The notes beneath the pieces were generated by a model. The model saw only the letters and a list, made by a program, of their open reading frames with translations, had not been told where the DNA came from and did no database searches. This document shows positions 1 through 8,044 of a stretch of DNA of 64,000 nt, piece by piece. The DNA comes from Alphaproteobacteria bacterium (GTDB taxonomy: Bacteria > Pseudomonadota > Alphaproteobacteria > SHVP01), in assembly GCA_040216735.1 (NCBI GenBank), contig JAVJOO010000004.1, positions 247,396-311,395 of the forward strand. The letters are read 5' to 3'. The translations under genes were made by a program, and so were the position numbers. How positions within the stretch are numbered: the first letter of the stretch is position 1; every line of letters begins with the position of its first letter.

Positions 1-1021
1 GACCTCGCGGGTCGAGGGCTATCGCAACTTCGCGACCAAGCTGTGGAATGCCGCGCGCTTCACCGAAATGAACGTCTGCCTGCTACGCCCGGACTTCGAC
101 CCCGGCGCGGTGCGCCTCACGGTCAACAAATGGATCGTCGGCGAAACCGCGCGCGCCGCCGCCGCCATCACCGAGGCGATCCAGGCCTACAAGTTCAACG
201 AGGCCGCCGACGCCGCCTACCACTTCACCTGGCACACCTACTGCGATTGGTACGTTGAATTGGTCAAACCGGTGCTGCAGGGCCCGCGCCCCGACACCGA
301 CGATCCCGATGCGCCGGCCGCACCGGTGCCAAACGAAGACCCGGCAACGATCCAGGCCCGCGAAGAAACCCGCGCCTGCGCCGCCTGGGCGCTCAGCCAA
401 ATCCTCCACCTGCTGCATCCCTTCATGCCCTTCGTCACCGAAGAACTGTGGGACAAGCTGCGTCACGCCTCGCCCATCCCCGACACCCAAGACCTGATCG
501 TGCGCCCCTGGCCCGACGCCAGCGCCCTGCCGATGGACAAGGCCGCCGCCGACGAAATGAACTGGGTCATCCGCCTGGTGTCCGAGATCCGCTCCGTGCG
601 CGCCGAAATGAACGTCCCCGTCGCCGCCAAGATGGATGCCAAGCTGATCGGCGCCCACGTCGAAACGCAACGACGCCTCGCCACCCACGCCGACCTCATC
701 ACCCGTTTGGCCCGCCTGGGCTCGATCGACTTCGCCAGCGAAATCCCCGCCGGCGCCGTCCAACTCGTCCTCGACGAAGCCACGGTCGCGCTCCCCCTAG
801 CGGGGATCATCGACATCGCCGAAGAACGCGCCCGCCTGGAGAAAGAAATCCAAAAGTCCGAAGGCGAAATCACCAAGGTCGACAAAAAACTCGCCAACGA
901 CGCCTTCGTCTCCAAAGCCCCCCCGCACGTCATCGAAGAACAACACACCCGCCGCGCCGACCACACCCAAACCCGCGACAAGCTGGCCGCGGCGCTGGAG
1001 CGGTTGAAGAAGGCGGGGTAG
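1..1021 (+). CDS. valS: valyl-tRNA synthetase, C-terminal part (5' end outside window)
   Basis: Cytoplasmic class I aminoacyl-tRNA synthetase that charges tRNA-Val. The reading frame is already open at base 2 and begins with EGYRNFATKLWNAARF, the conserved block that follows the KMSKS loop in ValRS, so the catalytic domain lies upstream of the window. What remains is the anticodon-binding helical domain (HPFMPFVTEELW is typical) and the C-terminal coiled-coil arm (about the last 70 residues, with ERARLEKEIQ and the VIEEQ element), which contacts the tRNA in this family. An internal ATG at 68 is not the start. It is followed by a repeat-containing spacer. Confidence 0.95.
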   Translation, partial: TSRVEGYRNFATKLWNAARFTEMNVCLLRPDFDPGAVRLTVNKWIVGETARAAAAITEAIQAYKFNEAADAAYHFTWHTYCDWYVELVKPVLQGPRPDTDDPDAPAAPVPNEDPATIQAREETRACAAWALSQILHLLHPFMPFVTEELWDKLRHASPIPDTQDLIVRPWPDASALPMDKAAADEMNWVIRLVSEIRSVRAEMNVPVAAKMDAKLIGAHVETQRRLATHADLITRLARLGSIDFASEIPAGAVQLVLDEATVALPLAGIIDIAEERARLEKEIQKSEGEITKVDKKLANDAFVSKAPPHVIEEQHTRRADHTQTRDKLAAALERLKKAG

Positions 1022-1303
1022 GGGTAACCCTCAGCTCCCCAATTTCCCGTCATCCTGAGCCGGGCCGACTTCGTCGCCAGACGAAGACGGCCCGAGTCGA
1101 AGGGCCTGGCGCCCGCACCCCCACAAGCACTCATCATTCATCGCCCCGACGTGGCGCGGGCAGGCCCTTCGACTCGGGCGGCCCGCGCCTTGCGGCGCGG
1201 TCCCCCCGGCTCAGGATGACGGGGTGGTGAAATATGCCCGCACTCGCCTGCACCCCGAGTCGGCGGTACCATCACGCGAGAAAAATCGCGAAGGACCAAC
1301 ACC
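1022..1303. repeat. Intergenic inverted pair of a dispersed GTCATCCTGAG repeat
   Basis: Two copies of a repeat element face each other. The left copy (about 1049-1116) starts GTCATCCTGAGCCGGGCC and runs to CGAGTCGAAGGGCC. The right copy (about 1155-1222) is its reverse complement and ends GGCTCAGGATGACGG. Transcribed, the two could form a long imperfect hairpin between valS and the phosphofructokinase gene. Related direct copies lie at 2502-2545, 2583-2624 and 3048-3091. No gene is seen in the spacer. Confidence 0.75.
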
Positions 1304-2461
1304 ATGCGCCTAGGAATCCTCACCGGCGGCGGCGACGTGCCGGGGCTCAACCCGTGCATCAAGGCCGTGGTCGAGGGCGCGCACGAGCGCGGCTGGGAGG
1401 TGTTCGGCTTTCGCCGCGGCTGGGCCGGGCCGCTCAACGTCGATAGCTACGATCCCGTCGGCAACCCAAAGTGGGTGGAGAAACTCACCCCCGCCACGGT
1501 GCGCACGATCGATCGCGCCGGCGGCACCATGTTGCACACCTCGCGCACCAATCCGGGCCGCGTCGCGCCGGGCGACGTGCCGCACCATCTCGACGGGCGT
1601 TTCCACGCCGACACCAGGACCGGCACCGTCGATTGCACCGCCCATGTGGTCGAGGCGTTGAGCTGGCTCGGCATCGATTGCCTGATCCCGATCGGCGGCG
1701 ACGACACGCTGTCCTATGCCGCAAGATTGGCCAAGGAAGGCGTGCGCGTCGTCGCCATTCCCAAAACCATGGACAACGACGTCTTCGGCACCGATTACTG
1801 CATCGGCTTTTCCACCGCCGTCACCCGTTCGGTCGAATTCATCCAAGCGTTGCGCACGCCCGCGGGCTCCCACGAACGCATCGCCGTGATCGAACTGTTC
1901 GGCCGTCACTCGGGCGAAACCGCGTTGATCGCGGGCTACCTCGCGGACGCCGACCGCACCTTGATCTCCGAAGTCCCGGTCGAGATCGACCGCTTGGCCG
2001 CGCTGGTGCGCCAGGACCGCATCGACAACCCCAGCCACTACGCGGTTGTCGTGGTGAGCGAAGGCGCGACCCTTGAGGGCGGCGGGCGCGTCGAGGGCGG
2101 CGCCGCCGACGCCTACGGCCATTTGAAGCTGGGTGGGATCGGCCAGGTGATCGGCGCCGAACTGAAAGCCCGCACCGGGGTCGAAATCATCAACCAGAGC
2201 CTCGGGTACTTGATGCGCTCGGGCGCGCCCGATTCGCTCGACCGCATGGTCGCCGTCACCTTCGGCCATTTGGCTTTGCAGCAAATTGCCGACGGCGCGC
2301 ACGACATCATGCTGGCCCTCCAAGGCGGCCGCTACGCCACGGTGCCGCTGGAGACCTGCATCGCGGGCGAAAAGCGCGTCGACATCGCCAACCTCTACGA
2401 CACCAAGGCCTACCGCCCCAACCCCCGCCACGTCGTCGGCGCCCCGATGTTTTTGTACTAA
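1304..2461 (+). CDS. pfp: 6-phosphofructokinase, predicted PPi-dependent
   Basis: Phosphorylates fructose 6-phosphate in glycolysis; 385 residues. The N-terminal [14 protein letters not shown] is the phosphofructokinase nucleotide-loop signature. The phosphoryl-donor site reads GGDDT (residues 131-135), with PKTMDND at 153-159. In this superfamily the Asp after GGD (Gly in ATP-dependent E. coli PfkA) and the Lys of PKT (Gly in PGTIDND) mark pyrophosphate-dependent enzymes, so a reversible PPi-PFK is predicted. FGRHSG (substrate-binding region) is present. The start at 1304 follows an AAGGACC ribosome-binding sequence. The gene stands alone between two repeat-bearing spacers. Confidence 0.9.
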   Translation: MRLGILTGGGDVPGLNPCIKAVVEGAHERGWEVFGFRRGWAGPLNVDSYDPVGNPKWVEKLTPATVRTIDRAGGTMLHTSRTNPGRVAPGDVPHHLDGRFHADTRTGTVDCTAHVVEALSWLGIDCLIPIGGDDTLSYAARLAKEGVRVVAIPKTMDNDVFGTDYCIGFSTAVTRSVEFIQALRTPAGSHERIAVIELFGRHSGETALIAGYLADADRTLISEVPVEIDRLAALVRQDRIDNPSHYAVVVVSEGATLEGGGRVEGGAADAYGHLKLGGIGQVIGAELKARTGVEIINQSLGYLMRSGAPDSLDRMVAVTFGHLALQQIADGAHDIMLALQGGRYATVPLETCIAGEKRVDIANLYDTKAYRPNPRHVVGAPMFLY

Positions 2462-2501
2462 CGCGCCGACGTCGCAAATCGAAACGTCGCGGCGCCCCGC
2501 G

Positions 2502-2545
2502 GTCATCCTGAGGCGCGCCCACCGGGCGCGTCCCGAAGGGCCCGC
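2502..2545 (+). repeat. Dispersed GTCATCCTGAG...GAAGGGCC repeat, copy 1
   Basis: About 43 bp, beginning GTCATCCTGAGGCGCGCCCA and ending TCCCGAAGGGCC. The centre (GCGCCCACCGGGCGC) is itself an imperfect inverted repeat, so the RNA would fold as a hairpin. Confidence 0.8.
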
Positions 2546-2582
2546 GGTCCGCACACCCCAACCTCCAAGTTGCACAAACCCC

Positions 2583-2624
2583 GTCATCCTGAGGAGCGCC
2601 CACCGGGCGCGTCCCGAAGGGCCG
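2583..2624 (+). repeat. Dispersed GTCATCCTGAG...GAAGGGCC repeat, copy 2
   Basis: Nearly identical to the copy about 80 bp upstream and in the same orientation; begins GTCATCCTGAGGAGCGCC and has the same GCGCCCACCGGGCGC core. Confidence 0.8.
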
Positions 2625-2777
2625 CACACACGTCACCGCGCGCCCGATCACAATGCCTGTCCCCACCGATCACAAAGGCTGTCCCGGCCTAGACCGACAC
2701 GACCCGGCACCCCACGTCTCTCCGGCGGACCGGACGGCGCAACGGAGGCGGCATGATCATCTCAGATGTAAGGCATT

Positions 2778-2803
2778 CTGCGGCAGTTGGCTTTGTTTCG
2801 GCG
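2778..2803 (+). repeat. 26-bp direct repeat, copy 1
   Basis: Starts CTGCGGCAGTTGGCTTTG and ends TTTCGGCG; an exact second copy is at 2911-2936, 133 bp downstream. It is unrelated to the GTCATCCTGAG family. Confidence 0.8.
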
Positions 2804-2910
2804 GAACAGGGTTTGGCGGCGGTCGCACCGGCAATCTCCGCCCTCTGCATGCCGCCGGAGGCCGACCGTCCGCTCCTTGCCGCCCGAGGACGACCCAAAG
2901 TCCAGGAAAC

Positions 2911-2936
2911 CTGCGGCAGTTGGCTTTGTTTCGGCG
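2911..2936 (+). repeat. 26-bp direct repeat, copy 2
   Basis: Exact match to 2778-2803; both copies are preceded by different sequence, so the shared unit is short. Confidence 0.8.
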
Positions 2937-3047
2937 CCCGACGAGACGCCGCACCGGCGCGCGGCTCCTTGGGATGACGGCGAGTGTGCAGAGCGATGAC
3001 CGCGCGGCAATCCCAAGGCATGATCAACCCAGATCGCATCAACCATC

Positions 3048-3091
3048 GTCATCCTGAGGAGCGCCCAGCGGGCGCGTCCCGAAGGGCCCGC
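3048..3091 (+). repeat. Dispersed GTCATCCTGAG...GAAGGGCC repeat, copy 3
   Basis: Same orientation as the two copies around 2.5 kb; the core is GCGCCCAGCGGGCGC. It lies immediately upstream of the ribosome-binding site of the dehydrogenase gene, so it would be in that gene's 5' leader. Confidence 0.8.
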
Positions 3092-3113
3092 ACGAACCCA
3101 GCGGAGATACGCC

Positions 3114-3824
3114 ATGCCCACCATCCTGATCACCGGCGCCAACAAGGGCCTCGGCCTCGGCTTCGCCAAGCGCTACAGCGCCGACGGCTGGCGCGTGCTG
3201 GCCGCCTGCCGCCGCCCGCAAGAGGCCGCCGATCTCGCCGCGCATGCGCGGTCGCACGACGTGCACATCCATCCCCTCGACGTCACCGATCACGCCTCGG
3301 TTGAGGCGCTCGCCGACACGCTCAAGGTCGAGCCCATCGACATCCTGCTCAACAATGCCGCCGTCCAGGGCGGGCATCCGCAAAAGTTCGGTCACACCGA
3401 TTACGCCGCCTGGGATATCGCGTTCCGCACCAACGTCATGGGCGTGATGAAAATGTGCGAGGCCTTCGTGCCCCACCTCGAACGCGGCGCGAAGAAGCTC
3501 ATCGTCAACGTCTCCTCGCGCACCGCGTCCATCACGAACAAAACCAAGGCCGATCCCGACAACACCAAGGGCGAGTTGCACCAGTACCGCTCGACCAAGT
3601 CCGCCCTCAACATGGTGTCGCGCTGCCTGGCGTGGGAACTAAAGCCGCGCGGCATCGCCGTCGTGATGCTGGGCCCGGGCTGGGTCCGCACCGACCTCGG
3701 CGGCCCCAACGCGCGCCTGTCGGTCGACGAGGCCATCGACGCCTGCGTCCCCACCATCAACGCCCTAACCTTCAACGATACAGGGCAGTTCCGCGGCCAC
3801 GATGGCTCCACCGTGCCGTGGTAG
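3114..3824 (+). CDS. Short-chain dehydrogenase/reductase (SDR), copy A
   Basis: Predicted NAD(P)-dependent oxidoreductase of 236 residues, substrate unknown. The Rossmann glycine motif TGANKGLGLG is near residues 7-16, the NNAAVQ structural motif follows, VNVSSRTAS supplies the catalytic Ser and YRSTK the catalytic Tyr/Lys pair. The C-terminal GPGWVRTDLGG loop is characteristic of SDRs related to the C-factor/carbonyl-reductase group. A clear paralogue is at 7322-8044 with the same motifs, including the ending VPW. The start is the ATG after GGAGATACGCC. It stands alone between a repeat-rich spacer and a secreted-protein gene. Confidence 0.9.
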   Translation: MPTILITGANKGLGLGFAKRYSADGWRVLAACRRPQEAADLAAHARSHDVHIHPLDVTDHASVEALADTLKVEPIDILLNNAAVQGGHPQKFGHTDYAAWDIAFRTNVMGVMKMCEAFVPHLERGAKKLIVNVSSRTASITNKTKADPDNTKGELHQYRSTKSALNMVSRCLAWELKPRGIAVVMLGPGWVRTDLGGPNARLSVDEAIDACVPTINALTFNDTGQFRGHDGSTVPW

Positions 3825-3958
3825 GGCAGGGAGAGTCCCCTGCGCCCTCCATAACCCTCCCCAAAGGGGGGCGCCGGGAAAGTCGGCCTAGCTGTGCCGC
3901 CCAAAACGCGCATTGATTTCGGCTGGGAGCAGCCGGGATAACCATCGGAGGTCAAGAC

Positions 3959-5206
3959 ATGATGAGATGTGTCCGCACGTTGGGTTTGATTGTCCTTGGC
4001 GCCGTGTCGCTGATGCCGGGCGCCGTCGCCACCGCGGCCGAGACGGTCGCATTCACGGCAGGCGGCACAACCCTTCGCTTGGCACTGATCGAGGGGTTTT
4101 GTTTTCTCGATCGCGCCAGCCCGCAACACCGCGACGCTTGGGCTGTCGTCGACCGCCAGATGACGGGTGCGCGGGTGTTTGCCGCCGTGGCATCGTGCGA
4201 ATCGCTAAACGTGGGCGGGCGCAACGGGTTGACGGCAATATTCAGTCACCCGCCACACGCGCAGATGTCGACGGCCGAGATCGATACACAGTTCGGCTTC
4301 GCGATTGGCGACAATGTTCCCATCCATGGCGAGGAAGCCGCGTTCTTGGCGGAGTCGTTAAAGGACCTGGAGCCCCGTCCCGGACGAACCGTCACCGTCG
4401 CCAGTTATGCGCTCGAGGGGATGTTCATCGAAGTGCGTGAGGTCGTCGGTAGAACGCAGCGCGGGCGCTACATGATGGGCAGCGCGCCGGCGCCCGACAC
4501 CATTATCAACACAATGACCTTCGACCCGCTCGCCGATGCGAATCGAGTCGGCGCCTTTCTCCAGCTGCACCGTGAAATCTTGCAAAGCGTGCTACGCAAC
4601 AACCCGCGACCGGCCCCCGCGGCGGACATTGTAACGATCCAAATCGGCGCCCAACAGATTCGCTTCGCGCCACCACCAGCGGTTTGCTTTCTCGATCCGC
4701 AGAACCCCATGCACCGACCGGCCTTTGACTACGCCCAGAGCCAGACTTCGAATCTGGTGGTCGCTGCGGCGCTGTGCGACGGACTGGAAACAGGCGATCC
4801 AATCGGGCTAACGGCCGTATTCGTTGAACCGAACGACATCGACCTCTCGAAGCGCGAGATCGACGAGAACATCGACATCCTCATGGGTATCAGCGTCGGT
4901 GCGCCGACGTTTACCAATCTGGATTCCTTCTTGGCGGCGGTCGTTCGCCGATTTAGAGAGAGCGACGATCAAGACCTCGGCCGGTTTCAGGATGAGAATA
5001 TCTTTATCGCCGTCGGCACCGACGATCGCCGAGAGAACATGTACATGTATGGGGCGACCCCGTTGCGCGACACGATTCTGCGAACCCTCGTGTTATCCCC
5101 GGTGACCGAAAGGGAGGGGGCGGCCTTCCATTTGTGGCTGCAATACCACCTCCTCACCAGCGTGCGGGCCCACTCCGCGAGCCGACCGATCGCAGCGTCA
5201 AACTGA
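3959..5206 (+). CDS. Secreted protein of unknown function with two tandem homologous domains
   Basis: 415 residues. An N-terminal signal peptide (hydrophobic about 7-24, likely cleavage after ATA near residue 26) predicts export. The mature part is an internal duplication: residues 30-213 and 225-408 share a hydrophobic strand, then (F/V)CFLD...P.HR.A, a second Cys (C80 / C273), GLTA.F, an S..EID element and a closing D(P/..)..R.GAF.L...I/L repeat. C48/C80 and C243/C273 are equivalent pairs and could form one disulphide per domain. A CGGAGG site 7 nt before the first ATG supports the start. I do not recognise the family. Confidence 0.8.
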   Translation: MMRCVRTLGLIVLGAVSLMPGAVATAAETVAFTAGGTTLRLALIEGFCFLDRASPQHRDAWAVVDRQMTGARVFAAVASCESLNVGGRNGLTAIFSHPPHAQMSTAEIDTQFGFAIGDNVPIHGEEAAFLAESLKDLEPRPGRTVTVASYALEGMFIEVREVVGRTQRGRYMMGSAPAPDTIINTMTFDPLADANRVGAFLQLHREILQSVLRNNPRPAPAADIVTIQIGAQQIRFAPPPAVCFLDPQNPMHRPAFDYAQSQTSNLVVAAALCDGLETGDPIGLTAVFVEPNDIDLSKREIDENIDILMGISVGAPTFTNLDSFLAAVVRRFRESDDQDLGRFQDENIFIAVGTDDRRENMYMYGATPLRDTILRTLVLSPVTEREGAAFHLWLQYHLLTSVRAHSASRPIAASN

Positions 5207-5217
5207 TTGCGGGGCCG

Positions 5218-5604
5218 CTAAACCACAACCTCAATCAACAGCAACACAATGCCGATCATCGAGGCCCACCAGAAGACCGTCCGAAACCACGGGATGCCGG
5301 TCACATAGGCGGGCGCATAGCCGACGCGGCCCCAAAAATACAAATGCGCCCCGATGAGCGACAGTTGGCCGCCGCGCTCGGTGACGTGCAACAGCAGCAC
5401 CAGGGCCGCGAACCACGGCAGCGTTTCCAGTAGATTCTTGTAGGCCCGGTCCAGCCGTCCGGCGACGCCGGACAAGGTGCGCGGTTCGTCGCGCGGGCCG
5501 ACGCGCCAGTTGCCGAGCTGTGCCTGGGCCCAGAACGTGGCCAGCGACACCTGCACCAGCGCCAAGACGATCGTTGCTGCCAACAGCCAAAGTTCGTCGG
5601 TCAT
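5218..5604 (-). CDS. MAPEG family membrane protein
   Basis: 128-residue integral membrane protein with four hydrophobic segments (about 5-25, 58-75, 78-95, 105-126). LSGVAGRLDRAYKNLLETLPWFA is the hallmark block of the MAPEG family (membrane-associated proteins in eicosanoid and glutathione metabolism), where the Arg and Asn sit in the first helices. Bacterial members are usually annotated only as MAPEG; a glutathione-dependent activity is possible but not shown by the sequence. It is convergent with the duplicated secreted protein, 11 bp away. Confidence 0.85.
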   Translation of the reverse strand: MTDELWLLAATIVLALVQVSLATFWAQAQLGNWRVGPRDEPRTLSGVAGRLDRAYKNLLETLPWFAALVLLLHVTERGGQLSLIGAHLYFWGRVGYAPAYVTGIPWFRTVFWWASMIGIVLLLIEVVV

Positions 5605-5721
5605 CTAGGCTTGGCTCCCTCCGATACGGGAGGCCATCTTAACCCATCGCCGCGCGTAGGAAGACATCATCAAAACGAGGAGCCGCGACTGTGGCCTATG
5701 CGCTAGATGGTATCGCGCCGG

Positions 5722-7155
5722 CTAGGGTGCGGGCATCCAAGAGCCGTGCTCGCTGAACGGCAAGTGGTGACGCAGGGTCGCCTCGGCGATCGGTCCATTG
5801 GCAACCCGTCCGGCATCGAACACAAGGAGGGAGGTCACGCCCGTCCCGCCGTCCAGCGATTCGACCAACAGCCAGCCCTCGTCGGTGCCGCCGCCAGCGC
5901 GCGGGGCGAAGACGGGCTCGCCCAGGCACTGGTTCGATTGCGCCTCGAACGCATCGCGCGCACCACTTTCCATGTCAAGCCGGACGGTACCGCTGGTCCA
6001 CCACTGGTTGGGCCGCCCTGTGGCGAGGTAGGCGTGTCGATAGGGCAAGCCGACGCGCAGCGGGTCGACGGTCGGGTACTCGTGCGCGCTAGGATCGACG
6101 ATCTCCTCGCTAAGGCGATGGGTCTGCACGTCGATGCGCCAGCGCCGCACCTTGCCCTGATCGTGCACCGGTTTAACTTCGCCGTGCATGATCGCGGCGA
6201 GGGCGGGGTCCTTACCCAACAACCATTCCGGCGAATCATGCCCGACAAAGTCGGCGAAGATTTCATCACCCGATTCGTAGGCATTGATCGTATGAAAACA
6301 CCACGATGGCGGGGCGTCGACCGCGAACGGATCGTCGCCGTTCTTCGGCACGACCACCGCCAGATTGCCCTTGGACGGGCGCCAGCGGATCGAATCGAGC
6401 TGCGGGGCGAGGCCCATCGCCGCGCGCGTCGTTCTGATATCGACCGCGTTGAGGCCGACGACCACGTAGCGCGAGGTCACGAAGAAATCGCGAAAATAGC
6501 TCTTGCGCGGCAGGCGCAAGCTCAACTCCGTCTTCGACAACCCTTGGGCGTTTTCAATGATGACGCGCAGTTTCAGCGGCTCGACGTAATCGTTCCCCAG
6601 AACGACCCAGTCGCCCGATATTGGATCGAGCTTGGTGCGGGTCTTGAACGCCGGGCGGTCGGATGGCGCACCGATTTGGTAGCGACTCGTGGTGCGCAGT
6701 GTCAGCGGGTCGAGGGCCCAAGGCAAACCGACTTCGTCGAACGCAAGGAGTTTGCCGTGGCGTACGATGACGGTCGCTTCGGCTTGCGAGCGCCGGCGGC
6801 CACCGCCAAAGTTGCGCCAGAACCCGCCTGGCGCCGGTGTGCTCCATGTCGCGAATTTATATCGACTGAGCGCCTCTTCCTCGCGGAACTTCGTCGTTCG
6901 AACAAACTTGGAGCGAAAGGAAACGGTGCCGTCGGCGATGTCGTAGGCGCGGATCATCCCGTCGCCGTCGGTGACCATGCGCTTGCGCACCCCGTTGCGC
7001 TCGAACAGGCCGGGGCCGTTACGAAATAACGTGCCGCGCAGTTCCGCGGGCCAAGTGCCGCGCGTTTCCGCTCGATAGTCCTGCTCTTGCCGCAGGCTCG
7101 TCGCCAGCAACGCGACCCACCGGGCGTCGTCGGTGACCGAGGGACGCTTGCTCAC
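5722..7155 (-). CDS. Carotenoid oxygenase (RPE65/CCD) family protein lacking two iron-ligand histidines
   Basis: 477 residues, normal length for the family. Family blocks are clear: FRNGPGLFE near the N-terminus, GDGMIRAY, WCFHTINAYE (H288), the second-shell Glu in LGEPVFAPR (E413) and a terminal FSEHGSWMP (H470). Carotenoid oxygenases bind Fe(II) with four His. By alignment to the usual FTAHPKxD and MMHDF blocks, the first two positions here are Arg: FKTRTKLD (R173) and YFRDFF (R222). Only two of four ligands remain, so oxygenase activity is doubtful. The start is a GTG; the next ATG-led gene is divergent at 7322. Confidence 0.85.
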   Translation of the reverse strand: MSKRPSVTDDARWVALLATSLRQEQDYRAETRGTWPAELRGTLFRNGPGLFERNGVRKRMVTDGDGMIRAYDIADGTVSFRSKFVRTTKFREEEALSRYKFATWSTPAPGGFWRNFGGGRRRSQAEATVIVRHGKLLAFDEVGLPWALDPLTLRTTSRYQIGAPSDRPAFKTRTKLDPISGDWVVLGNDYVEPLKLRVIIENAQGLSKTELSLRLPRKSYFRDFFVTSRYVVVGLNAVDIRTTRAAMGLAPQLDSIRWRPSKGNLAVVVPKNGDDPFAVDAPPSWCFHTINAYESGDEIFADFVGHDSPEWLLGKDPALAAIMHGEVKPVHDQGKVRRWRIDVQTHRLSEEIVDPSAHEYPTVDPLRVGLPYRHAYLATGRPNQWWTSGTVRLDMESGARDAFEAQSNQCLGEPVFAPRAGGGTDEGWLLVESLDGGTGVTSLLVFDAGRVANGPIAEATLRHHLPFSEHGSWMPAP

Positions 7156-7244
7156 GGTCGACTCTCACCAAACACACCAAACCCCCTATACTCAAAGGAC
7201 TCTTGCGGGATAGCGGGTGTGCCGCAAGGCGAAGTGGGGTCGTT

Positions 7245-7260
7245 TGTGATTCCGGTCACT
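7245..7260. promoter_or_regulatory. CRP-type half-symmetric site TGTGA-N6-TCACT
   Basis: TGTGATTCCGGTCACT matches the CRP/FNR-superfamily consensus TGTGA-N6-TCACA at 9 of 10 fixed bases. It lies in the divergent spacer between the carotenoid-oxygenase-like gene and SDR copy B, 62 bp upstream of the latter. The spacer bases are close to those of the perfect site at 10166-10181 (CCGG in both). Confidence 0.45.
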
Positions 7261-7321
7261 CAGCGCATCCTCAATCATTGCGTGTATATTACATTATCGC
7301 CTAGCGATCCACGGGAGTAGC

Positions 7322-8044
7322 ATGATGCCCACAATTCTCGTCAGCGGTGCCAACAAAGGGCTGGGACTAGGCTTCGCCACGCGATTTGCCGCCGACGGAT
7401 GGCGGGTTTTCGCCGCCTGCCGCGATCCCGAGTCGGCGGGCGACCTGCATGCACTGGCGGACGCCGCCGAAGGGCGCGTACAAATCGACTCTCTCGATGT
7501 CACCGATCCTGCGTCGATCGACCGCTATGCATCGTGCCTGTCCGGCGAGGCGGTAGATATTCTGTTCAACAATGCCGGGATCCAAGGACCGCAACCCCAG
7601 AACTTCGGAAACACCGACTACGACGCGTGGGACCGTGTGATCCGGACCAATGTGTTCGGGGTCATGCGGATGAGTGAGGCGTTCATCGGCCATGTCGCCG
7701 CGTCGGAGCGAAAACTGATCGTCAATGTTTCGTCCGGCACTTCGTCGATCGCGAATAAAAGCGCCATGACGCCGCCGGGCCATGCCAAGGGCGAGCTCTA
7801 TCTCTACCGCTCGTCCAAAACCGCACTGAACATGGTGTCGCGCTGCATGGCGTGGGAGCTTGAGCCACGCGGTGTGGCCGTCGTCATGTTGGGCCCAGGG
7901 TGGGTGCGAACCGCGCTGGGCAGCGACGCGGCAAAGTTCTCGGTGGATGAATCGGTCGCCAACTGCACCCCGATGATCCAGTCGTGGTCCCTGAGCGATA
8001 ACGGGAAATTCTACCTCTACGACGGGTCGGAGGTGCCCTGGTGA
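7322..8044 (+). CDS. Short-chain dehydrogenase/reductase (SDR), copy B
   Basis: 240-residue paralogue of the SDR at 3114-3824: the first 20 residues differ at only a few positions (MPTILVSGANKGLGLGFA). The motifs are SGANKGLGLG (cofactor), NNAGIQ, VNVSSGTSS (Ser) and YRSSK (Tyr/Lys). The start is the first of two adjacent ATGs, preceded by GGGAG at 7312-7316. Its TGA overlaps the GTG of the GyrI-like gene (GTGA), so the two are translationally coupled. The substrate cannot be told from sequence. Confidence 0.9.
   Translation: MMPTILVSGANKGLGLGFATRFAADGWRVFAACRDPESAGDLHALADAAEGRVQIDSLDVTDPASIDRYASCLSGEAVDILFNNAGIQGPQPQNFGNTDYDAWDRVIRTNVFGVMRMSEAFIGHVAASERKLIVNVSSGTSSIANKSAMTPPGHAKGELYLYRSSKTALNMVSRCMAWELEPRGVAVVMLGPGWVRTALGSDAAKFSVDESVANCTPMIQSWSLSDNGKFYLYDGSEVPW

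Larger units (their letters stand above)
2462..3113. other. 652-bp intergenic region with two repeat families, no convincing gene
   Basis: Three direct copies of the GTCATCCTGAG...CCCGAAGGGCC repeat (2502-2545, 2583-2624, 3048-3091) and two identical 26-bp copies of a second repeat (2778-2803 and 2911-2936) lie here. An imperfect GC-rich hairpin directly follows the phosphofructokinase stop (about 2462-2495) without a T-run. The short open frames across it are low in support: they overlap one another in several frames and are built on the repeats. The ribosome-binding site of the next gene (GGAGA) is at 3100-3104. Confidence 0.7.

Noticed and set aside
1310-2629. 439-codon minus-strand ORF across the phosphofructokinase gene
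   Set aside because: Antisense shadow of a well-supported gene, running on into the repeat region.
2653-3057. Several overlapping ORFs in the repeat-rich spacer
   Set aside because: They run through the repeats in several frames on both strands, lack start signals and show no homology that I can recognise.
5707-7029. 440-codon plus-strand ORF opposite the carotenoid-oxygenase-like gene
   Set aside because: It is the antisense shadow of a gene with clear family motifs; its product has no recognisable features and a composition typical of antisense frames in GC-rich DNA.
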